Assembly: GCA_031282835.1 (NCBI GenBank)
Contig: JAITCU010000040.1
Span: 1 to 35,834 of the forward strand
DNA length: 35,834 bases
Reading direction: 5' to 3'
Source: Puniceicoccales bacterium
GTDB lineage: Bacteria; Verrucomicrobiota; Verrucomicrobiia; Opitutales; JAIRLM01
Shown: positions 25,101-35,382 of the stretch, piece by piece
Numbering within the stretch: position 1 is the stretch's first letter
Layout: every line of letters starts with the position of its first letter
Made by a program: the position numbers and the translations under genes
Notes under the pieces: generated by a model
Database searches by the model: none
The model's input: the letters and a program-made list of their open reading frames with translations, nothing else
What the model was told of the DNA's origin: nothing

Positions 25101-28100
25101 AATAAACAGCATTGGCGAAAAGCTAAATGACGCCTATCTGTGGTTGCGTGCCTTTAGTCCAGCGTCTCAAGCGTTGTCGGTTTTTGCCAGGTTGGCCGAC
25201 AGTCTAAATTGCCAAATCAAAGATTATGAAGGCATCCATTCCACATCTGTAAAAAATCACATTTTATCCCGTATCGCAGATGCAAAATTTTATAGAATGG
25301 AAGTCATGCGCTTTAGGAAGCGGCGGGGCATGGAGCGTCTACAGAACATTCGAGCTCATCTTCCCAAACCTGCGAAGCATGCTCCAGGCCACCTAAAAAG
25401 GGTGGATTTTGCGCGTGACGCAGTGGGTGATTTGCAAAAAATGGCTGGATCGGCTGTCAAACGGGAGTTGTTTGGGCAAGAGCAATTTGACCTTGCGACG
25501 GTCGGAGCCAGGGCGCTTGAAATACTGAACGGGGGCGCTCCCATTCAGTCCGTTCCTGCGGTACCCGATACTGATGCCGGCGCGATGACCGAATCCGATG
25601 AAAATGCCAGCCCTGTTATCCCGGCGGCCGAGCGTCAACGCCTGGAACAACACCGCCAAAGAAAGGCGGAGGAAACTCAAGTGTATGCAGATGCGCTCTG
25701 GGGGAGCATTGCGCAGCATTTCGATGGAACTTTCGATTTGGCACATCCAGAAAATTTTCAGCTCGCGGAAGCATCTAAAGGCGAACTTCAAAGAAAACTA
25801 AACGATGCCGAGGCATCATTGGGAACGTTGGAAAATGGGACACCGGTGAGTGGGGACGCGCTAAAAGTTTACCAAGCATACCAGGAAGCTACTCAAGTTA
25901 TTGAAGGGATTTTTCAGAATGTTAATTTAAATGTGAAACAAATGCGATTACACGGTGATCTTCCCATGCCGACGTTGGAGCGGCTGCAAATGATGCTATT
26001 CAGCCATTATAACTACAGGGAAAAGAAGATAGACGAAAAAGCATTTTTCGAGGCATATCGGAGGCAATTTGACCCATATGCCACCCTAGGACAGGTTCAG
26101 GACATTATCGGAGCCATTCAGGATCAGATGATCTGTAAAACTGCATTGGACGCGAGTAAGACACGGGTGCGGGAATTTTCAAATTTTAAAAGAAAAATTG
26201 ATCAACTCATCAATCCACCCGAAACGACTGGAATCCAGGGGCTAAATGAACTTAACGAACGGAGGAAAGTCCTTCAACAGGCACAGGCAATATGCCAAAG
26301 CTATGGCGCCCAGGAAATGGCATATAGGCAGCTTGAAACTGAGAAAATAACCACTATGGAGCAGCATACCGCTGCCGTGCTTGATCTCGATAGGAAAATC
26401 GCAGAGAACGAAACCAAGCAAAGAGAAATTCAAGAACAAATTGACGTGTTTGGCAAATCCCATAGCAGTTCATTCTTCCGCGATGGTTTTGCTACAAAAA
26501 TCGATCAAGCATCATATGTCATCAACGGCGATAAAATTAATCAGAAAGTACAAGAAATAAGTGATGAAATTGATAAATTTAATGTGCAGATTACCGCTGC
26601 TTTACCGCATCTTAACAAACAGCAAAGTGAACTGCGAGACGACGATGTGATAGTTGCCGGAGGTTTGCTTGGATATGGCAAGGCCAACTATGGGGATGTA
26701 AAAGCCAAATTGGCTAAATTGGAAACAGAAAAACGGTCGTTGACCGTTGCTCTTGAATTAAAAACGACAAAGGACGGTTTAATACAAGCCAATGCGGCAC
26801 TGGCGAATGCTAAAGCCGAGCTCGAGGAAAAGCATATCGAAATTATAGAAAAATTAGCTGCGCAAATTAAAGGTGTAAATGGTGCTAAATCGGAATTGCG
26901 TGCAAAATTTGCGGCACTCCAAACGGCTCATGGGCAGTTATTGGGCCATATAACGTTGCGGGATGAAGATCTTGTCCTGCAGACACTTGAAGCCGGTAAT
27001 GTGCTTATTTTACCGGGAATGGAAGCACGTATGGCTGCCAATGAATGGGAAATTGAATCCTTAGTCGGTGGTACGAAAGGCCGGATGCTTGCCGCAAAGG
27101 AGGCCTATGGTGGCTTCATTAAGGCGATGGCAGCGGCGAGGGCCTATGATGCGGATGACATGGCAAATTTCTTCACCATGTGGTTCGAGTCCCAAACGGG
27201 ATTTCGTCTGCGTCCAGATCAGGTAACTATGACTGGAAATCTCGCCGAAAAAGTCAGAAGCTCTGATAGCAATGACATGGAAATCCAGGCTCTTTTTCAA
27301 CTTATGATGGGAGGCGGGAAAACGGCCATCATACTTTCACAAATAGCGCAAATATTGGCGGGACACGGAAAAATCGCTCTTTTTGCCAACCATAGCTCCC
27401 AGCATGCAACCATGACCAAAGATCTGCGCAAATATCAGCAGGATCGGTATGGGCAAAATGTTATTGAAATTGACTATCCAATAACGGCGTTGGTGGAGAA
27501 ATTTGATGAGATTTTTGAACAATTTAAATTGGCCAAGTTAACCGGAGCTTGTGTTACTATGCCGAGTACTACGCTCCGCGGAATCGTTCTCGAACGGCGT
27601 AATGCAATTATTAGACTCAGTGAATGCCGCACAAAATTGGCGAACGAATCGAGGGTGCAGGAAAGGAAAAATATTCGTAGTGAGATTGTGCAACTAGAAA
27701 TGAAACTTAAAAAATTTGAAAAGTTATTGAGCTTCATTCGAGAAAATTGTGCCATGATCTGCGATGAGGTGGATTTGAATTTAGATCCAAATTTTAGAGT
27801 GAATATTCCGAGTGGTGAAAAAAGAACGTTTGATCAGGTGCAAGCCAGTTGTATTGGAAAGTTTTTCAAAGTTATTGATGGTAACAACGCGATTAAAGAT
27901 GCCCTCCGCAACGGCAACGGTATCGCTGAAGAAACGCTTGGCAAGGTTGCCGACCAAATGCTGAATGAATTAGAAATCCAAGAAGGCGCGCCGCGGGAGC
28001 TATACAGACGGTTCATTTGCTATGACGATACCCCAGGTGCGCCGGTGGCTGAGGATAACGATGCGTTTCGCCAGGCATGGGACGCAGAACGAGTGCGGCT

Positions 28101-31100
28101 TGCAGGCCTTGGCGGAGATGACGCAGAGTTGTTGGAACGGCTCGCTATGCTGCGCGGGCTAATCGCCACAGAACGTGAAGCCTCTAAGAAAGCATTTTTG
28201 GAAAGTTACGGATTCCGTGTGGACGGGCAGGGGGAAGTTGATGTACGAAAAAAAGTGGTCCGGGCGGTGCCCTATTCCGCGGCAAACACGCCATCTTCCG
28301 GAGAATACGCCCATCCCATCGAGTTAGCAGTTTATACATATCACGCCTATTTGCTGGCAAATCCGCCGGCGTATGGTGATGGGGCGCCGCTGTCGCTGAA
28401 ATTCGAAGCATTCGTTCAAAGGGCCATAGACAGTCCCGATTCCCATGAAGGTAAATACTTGGACAGCCTTGTTCCCAATTTTGCCCAGGACGCGAAAGAT
28501 AGCCAAAGTGCTTCAACGCCGGCAAGCCGCGAAAATTTGGCGCGGAGGGCTTTCGCACAACTTGCCACAATTTATGGTAGAAACGGCGGAGACAAGGAGC
28601 GCAACAGCCTCATAGCCATGCTCACGGCGAGTGATTTTACATTTTTTCCAGCCATGCTCGAAGGGACCGGATACGGGCAAACGCATTTAACAAAACTTGT
28701 CATCGCCGACTCGGGGACTCCATGGAACGCGGAAATTCTTAGTGTTGGATTTCAAGATAATCCTATGCTCGATGAAACTACGGACATGCGAATCCTGGAC
28801 AAATGGGAAAAGGATATGGCTGCGGGAAGCTCGGTTGTTTTTCCGGCAAGAGTGGAAAATCCATCGGTAGCAGCCATATTGGACGAGCAGGCCAAAGCCC
28901 ACGGCAACGACGGAAAGCCAACTTGTTCGCTCATTGATGTGGCTGGGATTTTCAAACACCTTAGCAATCGGCAGGTGGCCGAACAGGCTAGAGATTACTA
29001 CGCTCGGCATGGTGCGCCCTTTAAGGGTTTTGCGTTTTTTGATACAAAGGAAAAGAGCTGGTTCGTTTTACCTCGCGATCCGCATGCGGATCTTGTCAAA
29101 TTGTCCGATTGCACGGAAAAGACTGTCTTCCTGGAAGCCGGTGTTACTCGCGAGGAATTATGTGTCTATTACGATCAGGATAAGACCACTGGAGTTGATT
29201 TCAAATCACCTCAAAGCGGTCGCGGATGCGTGACTGTGGATCCGAAAAAAACACTGCTGTCCCGTTTTCTCCAGGGCATATTGCGCTTACGCGGGTTTTG
29301 GGACGGACAAACGGCGGACATCTGCCAAGTTGGCGGACAGGTCGATGCTGTGCGAATGGAACCTTACCAGCACGCTGAGCGACTTTGCGAGTTATTTGGG
29401 GCAATCCGGACGAACCAGGATCAACTGTTGAATGGGCGTAAAGTTGCGGCATTTGTTGGGCAACTGACCGAGCGGAAACGGGAAATTTTAGAAAGGGCGC
29501 AGCAGGATTACTACCAACGCCACAAATGGGCAATTGAGCATGGTAGCTCGCCGTTCGTTCCTTCCTACTGGAAACGAGAGTATGAAAAAATACAAGCTGC
29601 AGCTGATCGTGCATTTAAGACCGATGCCACATTCGATCCGGTGAATTGGTATGCATCGCCAAAGAGTTCGATGAGTGCCGTCGAATACGTCAAGGAGATG
29701 CGGAAAACGATGGCCGAATCCCTAAAGGAATTTGGGCTTGATGGCGAATTCATGATAGTCACGGAAAGCATAGCAAAGAAAGGCAACGAACAACTACAGG
29801 GCGTTCAAACGGCCGTAGGTGGCTCAAGTGTGGAGCCTGGTGCCGCAGTTGAACAACAAGCGGAACAGCAGATGGAAGTTGCCATGAGCAGTGTAGGCAA
29901 TGACGACGAAAGTAAAATTGGACGCAGTATACCCGACCAGTACTATGTCCCGAATGCGAAACTGGATACGGGCATACAAATGGGGCTGTTTGCAAAAACG
30001 CTACTCCCTAGCATCGCTAAGGGATTGACTGGCGAAGAACGGCTTAAAGTGTTGAGGTTAGTTCCTGTCGTAGCGCCGCTGTTTGCGGCTGATGACGTAT
30101 CGGTGTGCAGGGAAAAATTTGAACAAAACACTATTAAAAGTACTTCAACACTGAAAATTCCTCTTAAATTTTTCGACGCAATGGCTCAAAGGGCAAAGGC
30201 CGTCGGTGTGGATGGCAACGCCCTGGTGGAGCAAATGAATGCCTTGCGAAATGCTGTAGATAAAATTTTCGGGCGCCCGGCCCATAAAGGGAGTAATCCC
30301 GATAGCGCCAAGATCGTGGATTACTTTAAATGCGGCGAGGCGACAGATCTGCGTAGCCTATGCGGTGCCGAGGCGTTCGCCGAATTGGCGCTTGCAATGG
30401 GGAAAGCAGGCATGTCGGAGGACCAGGCGAAGCAATTTGTCGCACAGCTACGAACGTATTCTGGAAAAGTTGATGAACTTGTCGCAGCGGCGCAAAACCC
30501 CCCAGAAGAGGGAGCGGATCAAGCAGATGCAAGGGGACTTGTGTCGCTTAAGGATTTCCAAACCAACCCTGTGCGGGCGCTGGGGGGGCTTCAAGCTAAA
30601 TTGGGACCTGGCACCATTCTTGCATTAGTTAATGATGGAATATTGCCATTATTAGCAATATTCACGGAGAAAGGCGAGATTGGAGTGGGCGATATAACCA
30701 GAAGTTTTGGTGATGCAGTTGGCATGATGGGCAATATGCTTAAAGCGGCGGTCACAAGGGATAGAAGTGGCGCAATGAATGAAATCCAAACTATTTTAGA
30801 GCGCGTAAACAGTTTGACGTATGTTGAAAAATTGGATGCGCCTCGAAAGCAAAAAATTCTCGCCTGGTTTCACGGAACATTACCCAAACTTTTGGGGAAA
30901 TTTTTCGTTCAAAAAGAATCAGACGCGGCCGGCTTTCTTCTGAAAATTGCACTTGAGATGACACTGCCTCCAGCGGATCCAACTTCGGCGCAGAAAAAAT
31001 TGGCACTTGCCATCCTTGATGGCAGTAAGGATCCTAAAACGGATCAGTATGACATGGCCGAAGCGATAAGATTTTTGGATAAATTGATTAATGAATATCG

Positions 31101-31950
31101 TAATTTCGCCGACGAAGTACTTAACCTGGAAGGCAATATGGCTAAGATGTTTGCTGGTGTTGCAAATACTGAAATTGCGAAGGGAATCGTGACTTTGCTC
31201 GGCAAATTATACAAGCCCTTGTTTGTACCGCTCCTAGATGCCTTGAATGGCGTAAAGGGATCGCTATTGGAGGCGGGCGGCCAAGCCGCCGATCAGCTTC
31301 TCGTACGACGGGATAACGCGGAAGCGGACGACAAAGGAAAGTTTCCCACGTGTCGGATGACGGATGGGGCAAAGACCGTCAGCGCGTGGGTGAAAGAGAG
31401 CCGGGAACGGATGGACGGCGCCGATGCCACGATTGATATTTTTCCAGACGACATCCTTGCGAGTGTGCAATTTATGAAACCGTTCGAATACGGCAACGAT
31501 CCTACATCAGCGCATTTTGCGCGTAATGCCCAGCGCATGCTGGTGTACGTGGATTCCAGCGGTGCGGTGAAGGGTATGTTGGTAACGGACGCGGAAGTAG
31601 ATAATTATGGAACTATGATTCGGGAGGGTGCGCTGAAAAATGCCTATTTCATGGACTCCAGGGGCCAAATCGATCCCAAGTACCTGCCACCTTCGTGCAA
31701 GGGAGGTGCCTTACCCGCGGAAGACCGCAATTTGACAAAAATTCAAGCCGAGTGTTCCCGCTTTGCTCTTTACATGAGAGTTTATAACGGAAGCGTTTCC
31801 CTGGAAACCCTCGACAGGAACCCAGCCATGGGGGAAATATTTCGGCGGGATATTATCGCGGACCCTAGCAAAAAATCAGCGGTTACGGCTTTTCTCGGCA
31901 CTAAAATGCCCGATACAACCTGGGTCGATAGGGTGTCCATCGCGGCTTAA
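22132..31950 (+). CDS. Giant helicase-like protein, DUF3638/DUF3645-like
   Basis: A 3272-aa single frame with no signal peptide or membrane segment. Residues 1-1270 are mostly helical and unassigned. About 1365-1620 is strongly coiled coil. The ATPase core follows: QLMMGGGKT with Lys1730 (Walker A), ICDEVDL with D1878-E-V-D1881 (Walker B), then YYDQDKTTGVDF (about 2346-2357) and LQGILRLRGF with Arg2385 and Arg2387 as candidate arginine fingers. This series matches what I recall of the large eukaryotic and chlamydial DUF3638/DUF3645 proteins (QLNMGEGKS, DE-D, then FYDxxHTRGTDLK...LVQACMRMRKL). A Gln/Glu-rich linker lies near 2558-2586, and a 650-residue C-terminal domain is unassigned. SecA/SF2-type ATPase activity is likely by motif. 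The biological role (defence, effector or ubiquitin-related) is unknown. GTG 22132 is the start; no strong ribosome site is visible. Confidence 0.8.
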   Translation: MTTSASGATLQVRLNDARRSAVKLSTTSSASLTGLRLLKAYETQAEDLARQLECAADAVQDPTSAERDIQELANLYRQGYDLITQTGTFLIESQSVFIRLFCGRFFKNRQAQLLKGLLAKSAGFTDRAYTARLRLDASVERTDLTSLAQFDPVSDQARVDLQRPSQKTRVDVEVPRTRALRSGNETPITLPFPFEHGLWPSTFLKCCPHQPGEVPNVKLLPITEKTAKNVINQLLADYFHGNMPDVSNVASIRGAFGFPEIASFDGWGEKDKCQVIGLFNLLLSAISALPRESPEFKNAKDLCAMLLVGVGPDGQYVKSPFKEILDISCKLMSPISHLGMGAATSNLPNIDELSTFDSHTVQQQAMLRYKGMEFMQHACSKPITLFTGAVMEKFATYASSPDAMRHIQAVIMRLSRDSRVEAVLELAKFANELAASIKGQNDPGTLNQLRAISELLLANKDVFQGSEQFVDLFSVSDGIIRKWNHSGGINSNEIAAVVQIAALKTACGVKLSPAENKHIALIAADPRYGFCQRVYNAAELDAAGEKFDPPTNPNFRAFYGGEDSLVPMDAFGSVPAIADPSEFVTADDVKAAFGLAVKVDRANGLILSEDGKLLVATREKPPFVEKLDTVKILLGSGKSIDSRSAFPDPNKQVIDDLVTVDLTTGEAAHKVAGKFVELPNLNIPSLYVAFQGGDNVVRVYSASNFAEPVFLIEGGKFYSPRNPDIELHMGTFEQISALGISLPSAERLNLFGGLIGLDNSGNIAEVVAFVPVCLEKGEASVPIAFSRGASGRLELFADGRPTDQYLVHREALETYLPGKLTRILCVATDSSPRELLLLQPSLLGAKTPAIVTLPEEKNGAIILGRVKDGGETEGAIEAKELLKPHMCRLPTMQLVVEGAEQNQGTKNRLRSLIAYCRAGREFEERTDRYFSVRNGFDSEISMAVFDELLAAWENSKENLSDPEYVALLGEALLESAANNYWQFTGMSDVKINSIGEKLNDAYLWLRAFSPASQALSVFARLADSLNCQIKDYEGIHSTSVKNHILSRIADAKFYRMEVMRFRKRRGMERLQNIRAHLPKPAKHAPGHLKRVDFARDAVGDLQKMAGSAVKRELFGQEQFDLATVGARALEILNGGAPIQSVPAVPDTDAGAMTESDENASPVIPAAERQRLEQHRQRKAEETQVYADALWGSIAQHFDGTFDLAHPENFQLAEASKGELQRKLNDAEASLGTLENGTPVSGDALKVYQAYQEATQVIEGIFQNVNLNVKQMRLHGDLPMPTLERLQMMLFSHYNYREKKIDEKAFFEAYRRQFDPYATLGQVQDIIGAIQDQMICKTALDASKTRVREFSNFKRKIDQLINPPETTGIQGLNELNERRKVLQQAQAICQSYGAQEMAYRQLETEKITTMEQHTAAVLDLDRKIAENETKQREIQEQIDVFGKSHSSSFFRDGFATKIDQASYVINGDKINQKVQEISDEIDKFNVQITAALPHLNKQQSELRDDDVIVAGGLLGYGKANYGDVKAKLAKLETEKRSLTVALELKTTKDGLIQANAALANAKAELEEKHIEIIEKLAAQIKGVNGAKSELRAKFAALQTAHGQLLGHITLRDEDLVLQTLEAGNVLILPGMEARMAANEWEIESLVGGTKGRMLAAKEAYGGFIKAMAAARAYDADDMANFFTMWFESQTGFRLRPDQVTMTGNLAEKVRSSDSNDMEIQALFQLMMGGGKTAIILSQIAQILAGHGKIALFANHSSQHATMTKDLRKYQQDRYGQNVIEIDYPITALVEKFDEIFEQFKLAKLTGACVTMPSTTLRGIVLERRNAIIRLSECRTKLANESRVQERKNIRSEIVQLEMKLKKFEKLLSFIRENCAMICDEVDLNLDPNFRVNIPSGEKRTFDQVQASCIGKFFKVIDGNNAIKDALRNGNGIAEETLGKVADQMLNELEIQEGAPRELYRRFICYDDTPGAPVAEDNDAFRQAWDAERVRLAGLGGDDAELLERLAMLRGLIATEREASKKAFLESYGFRVDGQGEVDVRKKVVRAVPYSAANTPSSGEYAHPIELAVYTYHAYLLANPPAYGDGAPLSLKFEAFVQRAIDSPDSHEGKYLDSLVPNFAQDAKDSQSASTPASRENLARRAFAQLATIYGRNGGDKERNSLIAMLTASDFTFFPAMLEGTGYGQTHLTKLVIADSGTPWNAEILSVGFQDNPMLDETTDMRILDKWEKDMAAGSSVVFPARVENPSVAAILDEQAKAHGNDGKPTCSLIDVAGIFKHLSNRQVAEQARDYYARHGAPFKGFAFFDTKEKSWFVLPRDPHADLVKLSDCTEKTVFLEAGVTREELCVYYDQDKTTGVDFKSPQSGRGCVTVDPKKTLLSRFLQGILRLRGFWDGQTADICQVGGQVDAVRMEPYQHAERLCELFGAIRTNQDQLLNGRKVAAFVGQLTERKREILERAQQDYYQRHKWAIEHGSSPFVPSYWKREYEKIQAAADRAFKTDATFDPVNWYASPKSSMSAVEYVKEMRKTMAESLKEFGLDGEFMIVTESIAKKGNEQLQGVQTAVGGSSVEPGAAVEQQAEQQMEVAMSSVGNDDESKIGRSIPDQYYVPNAKLDTGIQMGLFAKTLLPSIAKGLTGEERLKVLRLVPVVAPLFAADDVSVCREKFEQNTIKSTSTLKIPLKFFDAMAQRAKAVGVDGNALVEQMNALRNAVDKIFGRPAHKGSNPDSAKIVDYFKCGEATDLRSLCGAEAFAELALAMGKAGMSEDQAKQFVAQLRTYSGKVDELVAAAQNPPEEGADQADARGLVSLKDFQTNPVRALGGLQAKLGPGTILALVNDGILPLLAIFTEKGEIGVGDITRSFGDAVGMMGNMLKAAVTRDRSGAMNEIQTILERVNSLTYVEKLDAPRKQKILAWFHGTLPKLLGKFFVQKESDAAGFLLKIALEMTLPPADPTSAQKKLALAILDGSKDPKTDQYDMAEAIRFLDKLINEYRNFADEVLNLEGNMAKMFAGVANTEIAKGIVTLLGKLYKPLFVPLLDALNGVKGSLLEAGGQAADQLLVRRDNAEADDKGKFPTCRMTDGAKTVSAWVKESRERMDGADATIDIFPDDILASVQFMKPFEYGNDPTSAHFARNAQRMLVYVDSSGAVKGMLVTDAEVDNYGTMIREGALKNAYFMDSRGQIDPKYLPPSCKGGALPAEDRNLTKIQAECSRFALYMRVYNGSVSLETLDRNPAMGEIFRRDIIADPSKKSAVTAFLGTKMPDTTWVDRVSIAA

Positions 31951-32013
31951 TTTTTGGGCCGTCGACAATATGCGCCTTTACAAAGTGGCGATGACTCGTG
32001 AAAGTAAGACCGC
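31951..32013 (+). other. Short spacer with hairpin spanning the next start codon
   Basis: The only structure is the hairpin described for 32000-32030. Confidence 0.4.
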
Positions 32014-32030
32014 ATGAGGCGGTTACTTTC
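32000..32030 (+). promoter_or_regulatory. Hairpin with the start codon in its loop
   Basis: GAAAGTAA (32000-32007) pairs with TTACTTTC (32023-32030). After a two-base bulge (GA), CCGC (32010-32013) pairs with GCGG (32019-32022). The five-base loop ATGAG contains the ATG of the downstream gene at 32014-32016. No Shine-Dalgarno is present upstream. Confidence 0.5.
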
Positions 32031-32898
32031 AAAGTGCGCAATGCTTGTGGCGTTGGCTGGGTTTATGATTTCTACACCGGCGATTGCGGAAATTGTCGAA
32101 TGCGAAGGTGTCAGTGAAGTGGTTCAGCATGCCAGCCGTTTTGGCGCCGACAAAGAAACATTGGTCATTTTTGATATCAATTCCGTATCAATTATCCCGT
32201 CGGACCCATTGTTCCATTTTCCAGCCTATACGGACAAACAAAAAGCAATTTACAATCAGTGCTTTATCGAATCGTTGGCCGATCGCGGTCTTTTTTTGCG
32301 CGATCCGGGCGAGGATAATTACTACATCTACCTCGCCGTTTGGAAATTGATCAAAAAATCAGGGACGCGGTGTGTAAACGAGGGTATTTCAGCGCTTAAC
32401 CGTGATTTTTGTAAGAAAAAAATTCCAACAATTTTTATCAGCGAGTCCTTTGACGGGCGCCCCCTTTCCGGGAAAGGCGATCCAGAGATCGCCCGCTGGT
32501 TTTGGAAAAATCTAAAGAAAAAGGGGTACCAAACCCATATTCCCGGTGGTACGAAAGATGGGAGCACACGCTACCTGGAAATTCTCGAGGAAAAGCTTCC
32601 CTACGAAAATTTGATGCCGTGCGTCGTCGACGAGGCCGTGTTTAGCACAAATCGGATAAAAAAATCCGTCTGCGTGAAAGCCTTTCTCAATGAAAAAAAG
32701 CTTAAAATTAGACGCGTACTATTGATCGATGACAGCAGGGAAGCGCTTGAGGATTTTGCAAAGTTTTGCGATCAGGAGAAGATCGGCTTTTTGGGTATTC
32801 ACTACACGGAAGGTCTTTTACACACGTACACGCTTTCCAACGGCAAGTTCCGCAGTGCGTGGATGGCGCTTTTTCAAAACATCCGCTTCCCGGAATGA
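32014..32898 (+). CDS. Secreted DUF2608/HAD-like protein
   Basis: A 294-aa protein with a clear Sec signal peptide (MRRLLSK, hydrophobic core, ISTPAIA cleavage near residue 25). The mature part looks like a HAD-fold protein of the DUF2608 type known from Legionella and Chlamydiae. LVIFDINSV is motif I with Asp54 but Asn56 where phosphatases have the second Asp. IPTIFISES lies in the motif II position and VLLIDDSREAL (Asp239, Asp240) in the motif IV position. The Asn substitution suggests altered or lost phosphatase chemistry. It is likely periplasmic or secreted. The next gene starts 3 bp after the stop, so the two are translationally coupled. Confidence 0.72.
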   Translation: MRRLLSKCAMLVALAGFMISTPAIAEIVECEGVSEVVQHASRFGADKETLVIFDINSVSIIPSDPLFHFPAYTDKQKAIYNQCFIESLADRGLFLRDPGEDNYYIYLAVWKLIKKSGTRCVNEGISALNRDFCKKKIPTIFISESFDGRPLSGKGDPEIARWFWKNLKKKGYQTHIPGGTKDGSTRYLEILEEKLPYENLMPCVVDEAVFSTNRIKKSVCVKAFLNEKKLKIRRVLLIDDSREALEDFAKFCDQEKIGFLGIHYTEGLLHTYTLSNGKFRSAWMALFQNIRFPE

Positions 32899-32901
32899 CC
32901 T

Positions 32902-33351
32902 ATGCATTGGATTCACTACGGGGCTTTGCTCCTCTTTCTCACCGCTGCCGCCGTTTGCGACAGTAGGGACGGTCACATCCCCGATATCATCAATTATTGC
33001 GGTATTGCCGTCGGATTACTGTCCGCGTGCTTTGCTGATGGCCTAATAAACGCCGTCTTGGATGTGTTGCTCATTTCTGGCGGTATGTTTTGGCTGGCGA
33101 TGATCTTCGAATCCCTAACTCACCGGGAGGGAATGGGTTTCGGAGATGTTAAGCTTTCCGGCGTTTTAGGGGCATATTTGGGCGTTGCCGATAGCATGCG
33201 TGTCATCACCTATGCAGCATGGTTAGCCGTACTATGTGAAATCCTTAGAAAAAATTTTTCCCGTCGGCGGCAAATTCCCTTCGCACCCTACATCCTTGGC
33301 GGGGCTACGATCCATGAGATTTGCTCATTGCTCACATCGCATCGTTGTTAA
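32902..33351 (+). CDS. A24-family prepilin-type aspartyl peptidase
   Basis: A 149-aa integral membrane protease with about five or six helices. The catalytic aspartates are Asp20 in CDSRDGHIPD and Asp82 in GFGDVKLSG, the classic D...IP and GxGD motifs. It lacks the N-terminal methyltransferase/Zn domain of PilD, like TadV/CpaA-type or archaeal preflagellin peptidases. It would cleave type IV prepilin-like leaders. No pilin or secretion gene is nearby, so its substrate must lie elsewhere. It is coupled to the upstream DUF2608-like gene. Confidence 0.88.
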   Translation: MHWIHYGALLLFLTAAAVCDSRDGHIPDIINYCGIAVGLLSACFADGLINAVLDVLLISGGMFWLAMIFESLTHREGMGFGDVKLSGVLGAYLGVADSMRVITYAAWLAVLCEILRKNFSRRRQIPFAPYILGGATIHEICSLLTSHRC

Positions 33352-33398
33352 AATTCGCGTAACATACTCGGCTTTAGGTTTCTGTAAAATGTCTAAGT

Positions 33399-34752
<1,354 letters not shown>

Positions 34753-34967
34753 AGATTTTTCCGCAAGTTCCCGAAGTCACACGCGCTCATACTTTGGCAC
34801 ACGGGGAAAGGCGGAAAAATTTGCGCAAACGTGATCCCGATTGAAAAAATCCCCGAGGCGTGGCTACGGTGTAAACTTGGCGTTGGCAGACGCCCACGAG
34901 AACGCACCGGACGCCGTCCGGCGAATGGGCGATTTTTGATTAAAAGTTCGCTGGAATCGTAAATAAG
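34753..34967. other. Spacer between eno and small-ORF cassette A copy 3
   Basis: No gene recognised. The final part, from about 34944 (AAAGTTCGCTGGAATCGTAA), belongs to the conserved upstream block of cassette A. Confidence 0.4.
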
Positions 34968-34998
34968 TTGACAAATGCCCATTCTCCAGCAATATGAT
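34968..34998 (+). promoter_or_regulatory. Promoter of small-ORF cassette A, copy 3
   Basis: TTGACA (34968-34973) and TATGAT (34993-34998), 19-nt spacer. The leader then carries GAAGGAGAAG before ATG 35041. Confidence 0.6.
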
Positions 34999-35040
34999 CC
35001 GTGAATTCTCGAGGATTCAATTTGAAGGAGAAGATTTAAC

Positions 35041-35226
35041 ATGGAAAGCACCACCATTACCGCCACGCGCGTAGCAGACATTTTTGATGATGATCGGGAA
35101 CTGCAAATGTTCCCAAACCTAGGACTGACACCTGGCTCCAAACTGGAACCCCCATTTTTATGGGAATTTCCTGTGTTTTTAGAACGGGCCAGCCGGCAAA
35201 TGTGTTATGAATTAACTCGATGTTAG
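35041..35226 (+). CDS. Small protein of repeat family A, copy 3
   Basis: A 61-aa ORF with ribosome site GAAGGAGAAG. It begins MESTTITATRVADIF and keeps REL, LTPGSKLEPPF, FPVFLERAS. The last residues (CYELTRC) are encoded by sequence resembling, in reverse orientation, part of the repeat B leader ORF. A solo IS end follows at once, so the natural C-terminus was probably replaced by rearrangement. Function is unknown. Confidence 0.55.
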   Translation: MESTTITATRVADIFDDDRELQMFPNLGLTPGSKLEPPFLWEFPVFLERASRQMCYELTRC

Positions 35227-35229
35227 GGT

Positions 35230-35263
35230 TTAAATCTAGGAATTTGAGTTTTGCATCTCACAT
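35230..35263 (+). mobile_element. Solo terminal end of the IS982-like element
   Basis: AATCTAGGAATTTGAGTTTT followed by GCATCTCACAT. It matches the right ends at 81-118 and 5970-6003. No transposase sequence accompanies it. Confidence 0.6.
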
Positions 35264-35382
35264 AGATGATCTTACCAAACCATACGACGTTAGACCATGT
35301 ACCTCTTGATCACGCAGGGAAGCGCATCAAAAAACCACGCGCAACATCCGCTGAGTTCGACAGCTGAACGCAGCGACGAAAT
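35264..35382. other. Spacer, nothing recognised
   Basis: Lies between the solo IS end and repeat B. No gene seen. Confidence 0.35.

Noticed and set aside
34870..34925. Similarity of GGCGTTGGCAGACGC (eno upstream) to GGCGTTGGAAGACAC near 12557
   Set aside because: Too short and too degenerate to call a repeat by eye.
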